From the NCBI GenBank assembly GCA_907163375.1, contig CAJQUW010008032.1, positions 27,501 through 91,500 on the forward strand: a stretch of DNA of 64,000 nt, given 5' to 3'. A program made the translations under genes and the position numbers. Below, piece by piece: positions 21,800 to 33,382 of the stretch. The notes below the pieces were generated by a model. That model was not told where the DNA came from. It worked only from the letters and a program-made list of their open reading frames with translations, and did no database searches. The DNA is from Prostheceraeus crozeri. Lineage: Eukaryota; Platyhelminthes; Polycladida; Euryleptidae. Positions within the stretch are counted from its first letter, which is position 1, and each line of letters opens with the position of its first letter.

Positions 21800-24700
21800 T
21801 CTATCATGTCAGGACTACACACATTTGATTTACAAAACATGCTTTGAATTTTCATACGATGAAGTTCTTACTTTCATTTATTTCTAACGTACACACTGTT
21901 GAAACTTTATTTTTCAACTTGTAAACTGTTGAAACTTTATTTTGTTTCTAACATATAAACAGCTAAAACTTTATTTCTAACGTACACACTGTTGAAACTT
22001 TATCTTTAACTTGTAAACGGCTGAAACTTTATTTCTAACGCGATTCTATCATGTCAGGACTACACACATTTGATTTACAAAACATGCTTTGAATACTCAT
22101 ACGATGAAGTTCTTACTTTCATTTATTTCTAACGTACACACTGTTGAAACTTTATTTTTCAACTTGTAAACTGTTGAAACTTTATTTTGTTTCTAACATA
22201 TAAACAGCTAAAACTTTATTTCTAACGTACACACTGTTGAAACTTTATCTTTAACTTGTAAACGGCTGAAACTTTATTTCTAACGCGATTCTATCATGTC
22301 AGGACTATACACATTTGATTTACAAAACATGCTTTGAATACTCATACGATGAAGTTCTTACTTTCATTTATTTCTAACGTACACACTGTTGAAACTTTAT
22401 TTTTCAACTTGTAAACTGTTGAAACTTTATTTCTAACGTAGACACTGTTGAAACTTTATTTTAACTTGTAAACGGTTGAAACTTTATTTCTAACGTACAC
22501 ACTATTGAAACTTTATTTTTAATTTGTAAACTGGTGAAACTTCATTTTATTTCTAACATACAAGCTGATAAAACTTTATTCTTAACTTGTAAACTGGCGA
22601 AGCTTCATTTTATTTCTAACATACAAACAGATAAAACTTTATTCTTAACATACGCACTATTGAAACATTAGTTTTAACTCGCAAACTATTGAAACTTTAT
22701 TTTTAACTTGTTAACGGTTGAAACTATGTTTTATTTCTAACATACAAACAGATAAAACTTTATTTTTAACTTGGAAACTGATGAACCTTCATTTTATTTC
22801 TAACATACAGACAGATAGAACTTTATTCTTAACATACACACTATTGAAACTTTATTTTTAATGTGTTAACTATTGAAACTTTATTTTTTAACTTGTAAAT
22901 CGGTGAAACTTTATTTTATTTCTAACATACAAGCAGATAAAATTTATTCTTAACTTGTAAACTGGTGAACCTTCATTTTATTTCTAACATATAAACAGAT
23001 AGAACTTTATTCTTAACATACACACTATTGAAACTTTATTTTTAACTTGTAAACGGCTGAAACTTTATTTCTAACGCACAAAGCGCTTAAACATTATTTC
23101 CATCATACACACTATTGAAACTTTATTTTAGTCTGAAACTTTATTTTTAACTTGTTAACGGTTGAAACTTTGTTTTATTTCTAACATACAAACAGATAAA
23201 ACTTTATTCTTAACATACACACTATTGAAACTTTATTTCTAACATACACACTATTGAAACTTTATTTTTTAACTTGTAAACTGGTGAAACTTTATTTCAT
23301 TTCTAGCATACAAGCAGATAAAATTTATTCTTAACTTGTAAACTGGCGAAACTTCATTTTATTTCTAACATATAAACAGATAGAACTTTATTCTTAACAT
23401 ACACACTATTGAAACTTTATTCTTAACTTTTAAACTGGTGAAACTTTATTCTTAACTTTTAAACTGGTGAAACTTTATTTCATTTCTGACATGCAAGCAG
23501 ATAAAACTTTATTCTTAACTTGTAAACTGGTGAACCGTCATTTTTATTTCTAACATCTAAACAGATAGAACTTTATTCTTAACATACACACTATTGAAAC
23601 TTTATTTTTAACGTGTTAACTATTGAAACTTTATTTTTAACTTGTAAACGGCTGAAAATTTGTCTTAATTCTAACATACAAACAGATAAAACTTTATTCT
23701 TAACATACACACTATTGAAACTTTATTTCTAACATACACACTATTGAAACTTTATTTTTAACTTTTAAACTGGTGAAACTTTATTTCATTTCTGACATGC
23801 AAGCAGATAAAACTTTATTCTTAACTTGTAAACTGGTGAACCTTTATTTTTATTTCTAACATATAAACAGATAGAGCTTTATTCTTAACGTACACACTGT
23901 TGAAACTTTATTTTTAACTTGTAAACGGCTGAAACTTTATTTCTAACGCACAAAGCGCTTAAACTTTATTTCCATCATACACACTATTGAAACTTTATTT
24001 TAATCTGAAACTTTATTTTTAACTTGTTAACGGTTGAAACTTTGTTTTATTTCTAACATACAAACAGATAGAACTTTATTCTTAACATACACACTATTGA
24101 AACTTTATTTCTAACATACACACTATTGAAACTTTATTTTTAACTTTTAAACTGGTGAAACTTTATTTCATTTCTGACATGCAAGCAGATAAAACTTTAT
24201 TCTTAACTTGTAAACTGGTGAACCTTTATTTTTATTTCTAACATATAAACAGATAGAACTTTATTCTTAACGTACACACTGTTGAAACTTTATTTTTAAC
24301 TTGTAAACGGCTGAAACTTTATTTCTAACGCACAAGGCGCTTAAACTTTATTTCCATCATACACACTATTGAAACTTTATTTTAATCTGAAACTTTATTT
24401 TTAACTTGTTAACGGTTGAAACTTTATTTTATTTCTAACACACAAAAAGCTTAAACTTTATTTTTAACATATACACTATTGAAACTTTATTTTGTAATCT
24501 GTAAACTGTTGAAACTATATCTTTCATTTACAAATAGTGGAACGCTTAGTCTAACTTACAAACTATTTAATCCCGCAATCTTATTTTTACAAACAGATTT
24601 AACTTTATTTCTAACGTACACACTGTTGAAACTTTAATTTTAACTTGTAAACTCTTGAAACTTTATTTTATTTCTAACATAGAAACAGCTTAAACTTTAT

Positions 24701-24830
24701 TTCTAACACATACACTATTGAAACTTTATTTTTAATCTGTAAACTGTTGAAACTATATCTTTTATTTACAAATAATAGAACGCTTAGTCTAACTTGCAAA
24801 CTAGTAAATCTTATTCGTCATCAAATCTAA
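21800..24830 (-). repeat. Long AT-rich tandem array, right arm
   Basis: Mirror of 16425-21770: roughly 29-bp units that read TTTATTTCTAAC on the plus strand, so AATAAA is on the minus strand, the sense strand of the right-arm genes that run inward. It includes the three 240-bp units next to the centre. Confidence 0.9.
23147..23150. other. Empty TTAA site matching the piggyBac-2 insertion
   Basis: Mirror position of the piggyBac-2 target: distance from the palindrome centre is about 1365 bases on both sides, and flanking bases match (AACTTGTTAACGG). One TTAA is present, with no footprint. Confidence 0.9.
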
Positions 24831-24972
24831 CTGTTTAAATCTTCATCATGGAAATCAATGTTTCACAGTCATTTGAAAAAGATATGATCACCCTTCATCT
24901 AACCCATCCGTTGCATGATAACAACAACTCTTCGCATAATAACATTTATTGAATAACTGTAACAAGCATGCA

Positions 24973-25503
24973 TTACAAATCAATGGTTTGAAACAGATAA
25001 AATAGATACAGCTGGTAACTGTCATATAGCGAGCAATTATAACCATATAGGACTTTGGCAGTGTTGAGGTAAGGAGGAAAGAAGCATTGGTTATGAACGT
25101 AGCTACTACAACGAACTGACAAAATAGGAACACACAAATCCTTAAAACGTTTCGTGACTTCATGATAGTGTTGATTCACTCTACTATCCCAAGGTGGGAG
25201 CAAAATATCATTAATGACTAGATTGGGAAATACTTTCCTCTCCTTACCAGGATTATTACAAAAAATGCGTATAACATTGAAAGCAGCTAACCATCGTTTA
25301 AAGTCAATAAGAAGAGCAGTCTCACAAGAAAAGCCATAGTCTTGCAAATATTTCAGATTAAGTCCATGAATGTGTTTTCTCGCCCATTGATCAACATTGG
25401 GATCACAGTTGGCATGTTGATGATAGACACTAACAATCTGATATGTCCAATTGTTCATAGCAATAGCACTGAGCTCCTGCACAGGTTCACCTTCACAATC
25501 CAT
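24973..25503 (-). CDS. DEDDh-type exonuclease candidate, right arm
   Basis: Mirror of the gene at 15734-16264, with identical 176-residue product (MDCEGEPVQELSAI at the start; NCSLYDSYQLYLFY near the end). It runs towards the palindrome centre and into the AATAAA array. Perfect identity between arms points to recent duplication or to gene conversion. Confidence 0.5.
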   Translation of the reverse strand: MDCEGEPVQELSAIAMNNWTYQIVSVYHQHANCDPNVDQWARKHIHGLNLKYLQDYGFSCETALLIDFKRWLAAFNVIRIFCNNPGKERKVFPNLVINDILLPPWDSRVNQHYHEVTKRFKDLCVPILSVRCSSYVHNQCFFPPYLNTAKVLYGYNCSLYDSYQLYLFYLFQTIDL

Positions 25504-25554
25504 AAAAATGATGATAGAAGCCTAAAACGTAAATTGCACATCTAAGGAAACGTT

Positions 25555-25680
25555 CTATAACATATCACAAAATGAGGAATTACATCGATGCTTTTCACGA
25601 CAAAATACACAAATGATATGATGGTAACGAAGAAGTAAAATGTATCTAATAAGACCACGTCCACGACACTCAAAGCACAT
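25555..25680 (-). CDS. 41-residue zinc-knuckle protein, right arm
   Basis: Mirror of 15557-15682, identical CFEC ... HHIICVFC ... HRCNSSFC arrangement. Between the exonuclease-like gene and the 235-residue gene. Confidence 0.5.
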   Translation of the reverse strand: MCFECRGRGLIRYILLLRYHHIICVFCREKHRCNSSFCDML

Positions 25681-25714
25681 AAGCGAATTGTCATAGGGTA
25701 GAGTTAGGAAAGGA

Positions 25715-26489
25715 TTAGCAATTCTCTTTCCTTGACTTGCGTTTGGAAGTAGCATTCTTGCCCGACTTGCGCTTCGTACCATCCCCGTTAAGGATTTCGT
25801 CAATAATGTCATCTACGCTGGGTGGTTTTGGAATATATAGGATTGATTCAGTGTATATCGAGAGAGAGGCTATTTTGTTATCCTTGTGCTGACCATAATA
25901 TAGTCCATTCACTTTGAAAATGATATCCCAAGTACCTTCTCCGAGTTCATCACATCTGATGGGTATTGATTGATCTCCATCCTTTTTATAATAACTACAC
26001 CAATGTGATAATGGTAGGCAAATTTGATTGCCATCCCAAATCCTTCTATAGGGAGTATCCTTTTCATCTCTCGCCTTCCACTCTTGAGCAAGAGGAGTAG
26101 GAATGTCCATATTTAATGTTATGTACTCTTCAATAATGTCAAGTTGGTGGCGAATGTACGGACTCACGGGGATGAGTATGTAATCCCCATACTGATTGCT
26201 CAATATCTTCACATCAGTGGAAGGGAGCATTCCCGTTCGCAGTACTACGCTGTGATCCTCATGACGCAAGACTTGTTTAAATTTACGCTGTAGCGGTGTA
26301 GGATTATGTACCTTTGTTGTTTCTTCCACTGGTCTCAGCTGTAGATGATCTGATTGTAGCGAACCTTGTAACGTCTGGCCACCATTTTGTCCTACTAGTG
26401 CAGCAGATGTAGAAGATGCCTGAAAATAAAAAAGATTGTATTAAGTTTACGTTCAAGGGAGGAGAGGGAGGAAAGTAGCGACTTACCAT
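25715..26489 (-). CDS. Conserved terminal gene with Met-only first exon, right arm
   Basis: Mirror of 14748-15522. Met-only exon 26487-26489, intron 26420-26486 (67 bp), main exon 25715-26419. Same beta-rich body and basic tail. TATA box at 26590-26597. Confidence 0.7.
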
Positions 26490-26589
26490 TTTAGTTGGAT
26501 AATATAACAGGGATGTAGAGAGAGAGAGAATGTGCGTCCGCCACTTGTACGATTCAACGATGGAATGATTCTCACTGTGGAAGGCTCTC

Positions 26590-26597
26590 TATTTATA
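26590..26597 (-). promoter_or_regulatory. TATA box of the 235-residue gene, right arm
   Basis: TATAAATA on the minus strand, about 100 bases before the Met-only exon; mirror of 14640-14647. Confidence 0.6.
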
Positions 26598-26686
26598 AAG
26601 GAATGCTTGATTCTCATTAGACAACAATCCTCATTGGAGAATAGCATCAAGTTGATTCCCACTCTCACCGATGCTTCATTCACCCG

Positions 26687-27037
26687 CTAGCGCTCATCGT
26701 CTCCTTTCACCGTCTCGACTAAAGCTCTATTGTATTCTTCCGTTGATAGGTGTGGTAAAACACGGGTGGGCAAATGTGTGTCGTCGCGCCATTGATAATA
26801 ATACTCCAACAGTAGGCGACCATGCTTGAATACGCGCCTTGGATATTTCAGCAAAGTCTCATCAATCAATTTCCTACTTTGAGCCACACTCATGAATACA
26901 ATGTGGCAGACAAGCTCGTTGTGGGGGAGGGTGTGGGCATACACCAATGGTTGAATGTAGGTCGTAAGCATATCATCATTCATCATGAGTTGGAAGCCTA
27001 TCACTGAAGGCAGCTCGACATACGTCCTTAGAGTCAC
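26687..27037 (-). CDS. 116-residue frame of unknown function, right arm
   Basis: Mirror of 14200-14550 with the same product. No clear ATG start and no recognised family. Confidence 0.4.
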   Translation of the reverse strand: MTLRTYVELPSVIGFQLMMNDDMLTTYIQPLVYAHTLPHNELVCHIVFMSVAQSRKLIDETLLKYPRRVFKHGRLLLEYYYQWRDDTHLPTRVLPHLSTEEYNRALVETVKGDDER

Positions 27038-27379
27038 CTAAACAATGTCCTCCATGCTCTGGGAAACTACCTGCGCCATCGGCTAAATCGCTCCTCTCGT
27101 CGTCAAAAGAATGTACATAGCTCATGCACTCCAACTCTCTCAGTGCTGTAGGCGCATTTTATGCCACCCACCCCTACGCTCCTCTGGTGTTAACTTTCGT
27201 CTAGCAAAAAGTCGTCATGAAATTTCAACGACGGAGTAAAAGTTTGAGATGATACACTCCTGGCAAACTAACTCATGAAGTAGCTTTGCTGTGATACATT
27301 TCTATCTGTAAACATATGGTAATGTTAAAGTGAATCTAAAACTTTTCAGCTTATTAATTGTTCATCGTTGCATCAACGC

Positions 27380-27930
27380 TTTAACTCGTGAACAGCTATA
27401 ATTTTATTTTAATTTACACTTAGTCTAACTTGTAAACTAGTAAATCTTGCGATCTTATTTTTACAAACAGTTATACTTTTATTTCTAACATACACACTAT
27501 TGAATCTTTATTTCTAACTTGTAAACTCTTGAAACTTTATTTTGATATACAAACAGCTAAAACTTTATTTCTAACGCATACACTATTGAAACGTTATTTC
27601 TAACTTGTAAACTCTTGAAACTTTATTTTGATATACAAACAGCTAAAACTTTATTTCTAACGTATACACCATTGAAACTTTATTTTTAACTTGTAAACTC
27701 TTGAAACTTTATTTTGATATACAAACAGCTAAAACTTTATTTCTAACGTATACACCATTGAAACTTTATTTTTTAACTTGTAAACTCTTGAAACTTTGTT
27801 TTTGATATACAAACAGCTAAAACTTTATTTCTAACGTACACACTATTGAAACTTTATTTTTAACTTGTAAACTGGTGAAACTATATCTTTCATTTACAAA
27901 TAGTAGAACGCTTAGTCTAACTTGCAAATC
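27380..27930 (-). repeat. Short AT-rich tandem array, right arm
   Basis: Mirror of 13320-13860, about 29-bp units with AATAAA on the minus strand. Confidence 0.85.
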
Positions 27931-27954
27931 TTATAACATTTCATATGGGTGATC

Positions 27955-28656
27955 ATGGTAGATGAAATAGTGTTAGATAAAATTAAGATAGCTTACACTT
28001 CTGATACAGGGATAGCAATCGACTGCGATCCATGTGTAAAGAGCTTGTTAGACTACGGAAGAGAGAAGTGTGTTATGTTGCGTGTGGCGCGTGAGTGTCC
28101 TCCCATTTCATTCCATTCATCAATTCATCTCATTGATAGAGACAGGTAGAACTCATGGTTCTCATAACGTATGCAATGGAAAGTTTTAGGCAACCTTCGA
28201 CAGTTGGCTAAATGTCGCCCTGGCGCGAATGCATACTACGTTGAGACAGAGGCAATCACTTGCAAACATGACGCAGAGAGGTTTAACAAGATTGACCATT
28301 GCCGAATGTCCCTTGCGGTATACATAGCTACGGGTTTCACCGCCGCCCTTTACAGGAACGCCCGTCGAAAGGAAGTATTACACCGAACTTCATTTGCAAC
28401 GTTCAAGTTGACTGATAGCAGATTCAACTTAATGATAGTATTCGCCAGTCCGAAGACTGCCCAGGGCAAACCGCGAGGAGGTTCTATCATGTCTTGCCCC
28501 ATGGTGGCCCTTAAGAGAGCCGATGGTTCGTTCTCGGGGTGTGTGGTAGGGACTCAGGCTTGCTGTTTCGACTGCGGCTCCGGCAACGGGGCGGGTGGTC
28601 GCTTCTCTTGGATGTCTGTAAAGAAAGAAGTAGTGAGTTATCATCTTACATTTTAA
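27955..28656 (+). CDS. Spliced gene of unknown function, right arm
   Basis: Mirror of 12581-13282: ATG at 27955, intron 28091-28189, stop at 28656, 200 residues with paired Cys/His (DCDPC, CKHD, DHCR, CCFDC). It runs outward, opposite to its neighbours, and its 3' end overlaps the end of the zinc/coiled-coil gene. Confidence 0.5.
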
Positions 28657-29726
28657 TTTAGTCATTTTTACTTACAGATCTTCTCGGACGCTTCCTCGTA
28701 AAGGAAATTCGAGATCGGATCACGATGATCGAAGGTGAAGTGTAGACACTCCACCCCTTTCTTCACCCGAGAGTAGCATTTCTCCCCTCTTCCACGCTCG
28801 TACAAGAGAGGAGTTTCTGCTACTCTCCCCTTTCTAATAGGGATGTGCAGACGACTGGAACGCACCCTTCGATCGCGATCCACCAGCTGCGCCGAACGGT
28901 GCAGCTCGTGGTTCGTCTCGACAACCTTAGCCATCTGCACACGGAGTCTCTCCACTTCCTCCTTCAACCTTCGTATCTCCTTCTCCCTACTTTCCCTCTC
29001 TGCTAGCAAAGCCTCTTCTCTGGCTTTCCCCTCGAGAGTCTTGAGCCTCTCCTGCTCCAACTCGCCATCCCGCTCGCTTAATCTCTCCTTCACCTTCTTC
29101 ATCTCTCCGGCCACGTTCTTTAGGTCCTCATACTTTGCCTTGTATGAGAAGGCCTCCTCCTTCAACTTCTCCGCCTCTTTCTTTAATCTATCCCGTTCGG
29201 CGATCACCGGCGGGCGCTTGACAAAATTGCGACATTGTGTTGCAATTCCACTCACAGTTACGGCTGTAGGGGTCTCGCGATCGAGGTCGACGTCCTTGAT
29301 AAGTTGCGACTGTAGCTCTCCCTCCTCCTCCTCACTATCGCTGCTGGTCAGCGAACTCTCGCTACTAAGCGAGGATACAGCGGCAATCGCTTCAATGGCG
29401 GATTGTAGCTCAGTGGCCTCAGTGGTGAAGAGTGAACTCCGTTCTTGCTGGTTGGTAGATTGTAGCTCCAAAGAACGGAGCTCAGTGGCGAAGAGTGAAC
29501 TCCGTTCTTCTTCGCCTACTTCGCCTGTTTGACACTCGCTGTGTTGTGAGTGCCAATCCTCCAGCCGCTCACTTAAGCGACTGACTTTGTGGACTCCGCA
29601 ATAGTAGCGAGCGACCCCTATCTGTTTCTTGTTAGTACAAGCGTGCTTTTTGAAGGCGTCAGCTCGGAATACCTTCCGGCATTGACACAGTTTGAAACTG
29701 GTCTTCATATTATTGTATTTCGGCAT
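28554..29726 (-). CDS. Zinc-binding/coiled-coil protein of Polinton B, right arm
   Basis: Mirror of 11511-12683: ATG at 29726, intron 28616-28675, 370 residues if spliced. Same N-terminal Cys/His clusters, acidic middle and coiled coil. One residue differs from the left-arm copy (GELEQ against GEFEQ). Confidence 0.65.
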
Positions 29727-30806
29727 TTCTGAAGCGAAAAACGGAAAACAATGATTTTTACACTTAGTGAGGAATGATAGATTTGAGTGTAGTGAGTGGC
29801 ACTCGATCCCGTCGACAGCCCGAAGGCCTTGTACTGATCACTAGGGAAGTGAGAGATCTTCCCCGATACCCGCCATTTACAGCTGAAGACATCATTGTCA
29901 CTGCCCCGAAGTGGTAACAGCAACGCCGAGTCAAAGGTAGTGAACAGTAGCTGGGATCTAACCCCTCAAAGCTGCCTTAGACTTAGTTAAATTTGAAACA
30001 TGATATCAGATTTGAACTTAGCATACTTGAAAACCTTGAGGAAACATCCCAAGTTATTGCTTTGATCAGCTTGATAGCAAGCCGTAGAGTGCTTGATTCA
30101 CCAGCGTTTTGCAATGGAGATGTTTAGAGGCCACCCATGACAAGATAGCTAAGACTCAACCGATTGGCGTTCAAAGTGCTACGTTGAGAGCTGTGTCAAA
30201 TGCCCAACATGAGTTGCCCCAGCGGTTACGGTCTCAAATATGACACATTCCCTTGCCACACTTATCACTACGGCATCGTCCGCCGTCCCGAAGGAACACC
30301 CTGTCAGTGGAATATTACAGCAAAACTCTCCGTGTCTTGCTCGCTTTCAGTGAAAAGCCGCTTATAGCATGAGAAGACTGGCTCAGACATCATTAAAAAT
30401 GCTTTCATTGACTTCAGCAGGGTCGAAAACCCCAGAAAACCTCCAAAAATAGTGAATTTAAAATTTTCAACTTTTTAGCACTACTTATGAAATTTTATAA
30501 GTAGTCTATCACTTAGGGCAGGTCAATAGCGACCGAACCTTTTTTGAATCAAGTCAAACGGACTTGTAGAAGCAAAGTTACAAGCCTTTAAAGTTTTGGA
30601 GTCTTTTATGGCCTGGAGACGAAGGCCATCTCCTGGCGAACCTCTAAGTCTGACGGCTTAGCTGATATCAGCAATGAAAATTTCTAAGTCGGTTTCTTAC
30701 AGAAACTTGGAATTTGGAATGTCCGAAGCTATCATCGGAGCTCAGAGAGACGACCTACCTCTGACAATCGTTCTCCTCTAAATGACAAGTCTCCGTCGGT
30801 TCCCAG

Positions 30807-30841
30807 CTTATATAGTGTGTGGCGATCAGCTGATGACGTAA
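30807..30841 (-). promoter_or_regulatory. CRE plus TATA promoter, right arm
   Basis: Mirror of 10395-10430: TATATAAG on the minus strand at 30807-30814 and TTACGTCA at 30834-30841, followed by the same noncoding first exon and donor. Confidence 0.6.
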
Positions 30842-30884
30842 TACCCATCATCCAAACACTAAAAATCCCGTCTATCTCCGATTC

Positions 30885-32700
30885 TAGTGCTCCGATTGAG
30901 CTGGAAATACACCATTTCCATGTAGAATTTGACGCTGAATCCGAATCTGCCCTCCGTTTTCCCATCCGATGCTTCGTTTTGGCTCTACAGTAGGCAGCCA
31001 TCGCAAAAATTCTAACTCGGTCGTTTTTCCGAAAAATGTTGAAAATTTTTCTCGCCGATTGACTTGAAACTCTCCGATTGACATGAAACTCACCATACAG
31101 ATAAAGAATTTGACGCTGATTCCAAATCTGAAATCCGTTTACCCATCCGAGCCTTCGTTTTGAAGCTACAGCCCAAAACGTCCCAAATTCTAACTCTGTC
31201 GTTTTTCGCCAATGTCCCAAAATCTTAAATGGCGTCTCACATCTAAACGAAGACAGATAGGAACAAGCCGATTCTTTCACTGAATTTGTCTCACTCTTAG
31301 CTTTCAAACGAGCTATCGCACGACAAAATCCATCCACTGGAAGCCAAAATCGAAGCAAGCTGTCCAGAGGGGGGGGGGTGGTCAGTGAAATTTCAGAATT
31401 TGATGAAAAATGTTTTGGTGACGGTCCCAGGTCGAAATTCCACACTTTGGAAAATTTTCAAAATTTTACCCATACAAAGTCACTCTGACACTTAAGATTT
31501 TTTTCAGGTAAGCGAGCTCCGACCTAAAATCTTGTAACCGCTCTAACTTTTGAACGAAGACAGATAGGAACAAGCCGATTCTTTCACTGAATTTGTCTCA
31601 CTCTTAGCTTTCAAACGAGCTATCGCACGACAAAATCCGTCCACTAGAAGCCAAAATCGAAGCAAGCTGTCCAGAGGGGGGGGGACGTCAGCCGAAAATT
31701 TTTTCTCTCCGATTTCGCTGGAAACATCCTTCCTAACCCAAAATTTCACGTAGATTCCGAATCTGGCCTCCGTTTTCTCATCCGATGCTTCGTTTGGGCG
31801 CTACACACCAAAACGTCCCAAATTCTAACTCTGTCGTTTTTTCGAAAAATGTTGAAAATTTTTTCTCTCCGATTGACTTGAAACTCACCATACAGATAAA
31901 GAATTTCACGCTGATTCCAAATCTGAAATCCGTTTTCCCATCCGAGCCTTCGTTTTGAAGCTACAGCCCAAAACGTCCAAAATTCTAACTCTGTCGTTTT
32001 TCGCCAATGTCCCAAAATCTTAAATGGCGTCTCACATCTAAACGAAGACAGATAGGAACAAGCCGATTCTTTCACTGAATTTGTCTCACTCTTAGCTTTC
32101 AAACGAGCTATCGCACGACAAAATCCATCCACTGGAAGCCAAAATCGAAGCAAGCTGTCCAGAGGGGGGGGGGAGGTCAGTGAAAATTTTTCTCTCCGAT
32201 TGACTTGAAACTCACCATACCGATGCAGAATTTCACGCTGAATCCGAATCTGGCCTCCGTTTTCTCATCCGATGCTTCGTTTGGACGCTACACACCAAAA
32301 CGTCCCAAATTCTAACTCTGTCGTTTTTCGAAAAATGTTGAAAATTTTTTCTCACCGATTGCCTTGAAACTCACCCTACCGATGCAGAATTTCACGCTGA
32401 ACACGAATCCGACCTCCGTTTTCTCATCCGACCACTCCTTCCACTCGAAACAACCCATTTTACAACCCAACATTCAGCACGAAAAACATCACACACTATA
32501 GCCTCAAGACTAATCCTGGCGGTCGCCCAAGTCCACCACGACACTCAGACCCAAAGCACCACTGCGGCCGACCACGACACTCTGCCGATCCAGAGGGGGG
32601 GGAGGGGGAGGGGAGGGGGAGGGGGAGGGGAGGGGGAGGGGAGGGGGAGGGGAGGGGGAGGGGAGGGGGAGGGGAGGGGGAGGGGGGGGGGGAGTCAGCG
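30885..32700 (-). repeat. Terminal satellite of Polinton B, right arm
   Basis: Mirror of the left satellite: about three diverged units separated by G-tracts (near 31371, 31675 and 32164), then a G/A-only tract of about 100 bases (32595-32692) made of GGGGGA and GGGGA runs, longer than on the left. The G-runs could form quadruplexes. Confidence 0.85.
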
Positions 32701-32747
32701 ATGGCGGCCATCTTGCGGTATCTGGTGTTTGTCACTTCCTTACTACT

Positions 32748-32823
32748 TGCAATTATATAATAATGATATAATAATTATATAATGTACAAAGTATTTTTAT
32801 TTATAATTAGTTATTATCATATT
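32748..32823. repeat. Right flank of Polinton B: target duplication and imperfect direct repeat
   Basis: 32748-32753 is TGCAAT, matching 8511-8516. 32783-32823 (ATGTACAAAGTATTTTTA...) repeats 8471-8510 imperfectly. Between them is AT-only sequence. Confidence 0.85.
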
Positions 32824-33382
32824 TTTAAAAATAATGGCTACGATGAGCGCACAATTTTACGAGTGAAGAACAATATGGAAAAGAGAGCAAGCAGAGCAAA
32901 AGAAGAAAATGCTGAAAATTAAAAGGTTGTGTATTGGTCTGTTCCTTACATTGGGCCGTATGCATAAAAATGAGATTTTCTCAAAAAGAAGTTCTCAGAT
33001 ATGAAGCTAGAATATTCTCATACTTAAGATTTTCTCATTTATGTATGCATAAAGTTCTGCTCGGAGTAGAAGAAATTCTCTTTCAATGCTAAGATATTTG
33101 CAGCGGTTGATTGACAGATTTTGTCACCACCTGCAATGAGATCGTGAGCAATATCACACTTAATGCAAAACAAACGAGAATTTCTTTTTCTCATGCTCCT
33201 AGTTTAATACAATCGCAAGCGAATTTTTGTTCATGAGCCAATCATGTAGTCAAATACGAATTGCAACTATGCATCACTTATTTTTGTTGTCGTAGTCCTC
33301 ATTTGCGATTGGTCGATCGCGCTGTTTCCATGTAGCTAAACGAATATCTTCTTTCGTCGGACGTTCACCATTTATACGATCG

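Larger units (their letters stand above)
8517..32747. mobile_element. Polinton B: giant palindromic, terminus-only Polinton derivative
   Basis: A 24.2-kb inverted duplication centred at 21782/21783. It begins AGTAGTACGGAAG, ends with the complement CTTCCTTACTACT, and is flanked by the 6-bp duplication TGCAAT. Each arm has the same parts: terminal repeat, G/C-tract satellite, a TATA promoter, a zinc/coiled-coil gene, an antisense spliced gene, a short array, a 116-residue frame, a 235-residue gene with a Met-only first exon, a small zinc protein, an exonuclease-like gene and a long AT-rich array to the centre. It has no polymerase, integrase, capsid, protease or ATPase gene. Arms are nearly identical, so it is young. 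The genes it has look whole; as an element it is defective. The left arm holds piggyBac-2. Confidence 0.88.
21783..32747 (-). repeat. Right arm of the giant palindrome
   Basis: A 10.97-kb reverse complement of the left arm without piggyBac-2. Its G-rich tip tract (32595-32692) is longer than the matching C tract on the left. The 352-residue frame on the left and its mirror here differ by one amino acid. Confidence 0.9.

Noticed and set aside
32496-32735. Pro/Ser-rich 79-residue frame at the right tip of Polinton B
   Set aside because: It is the translated G/A tract, low complexity only.
8517-32747. Giant palindrome as a pure assembly artefact
   Set aside because: The arms differ in single bases and tract lengths, one arm has a clean piggyBac insertion with an empty mirror site, flanks are unique, and both tips have the 6-bp target duplication. 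Long-read confirmation would still be decisive.
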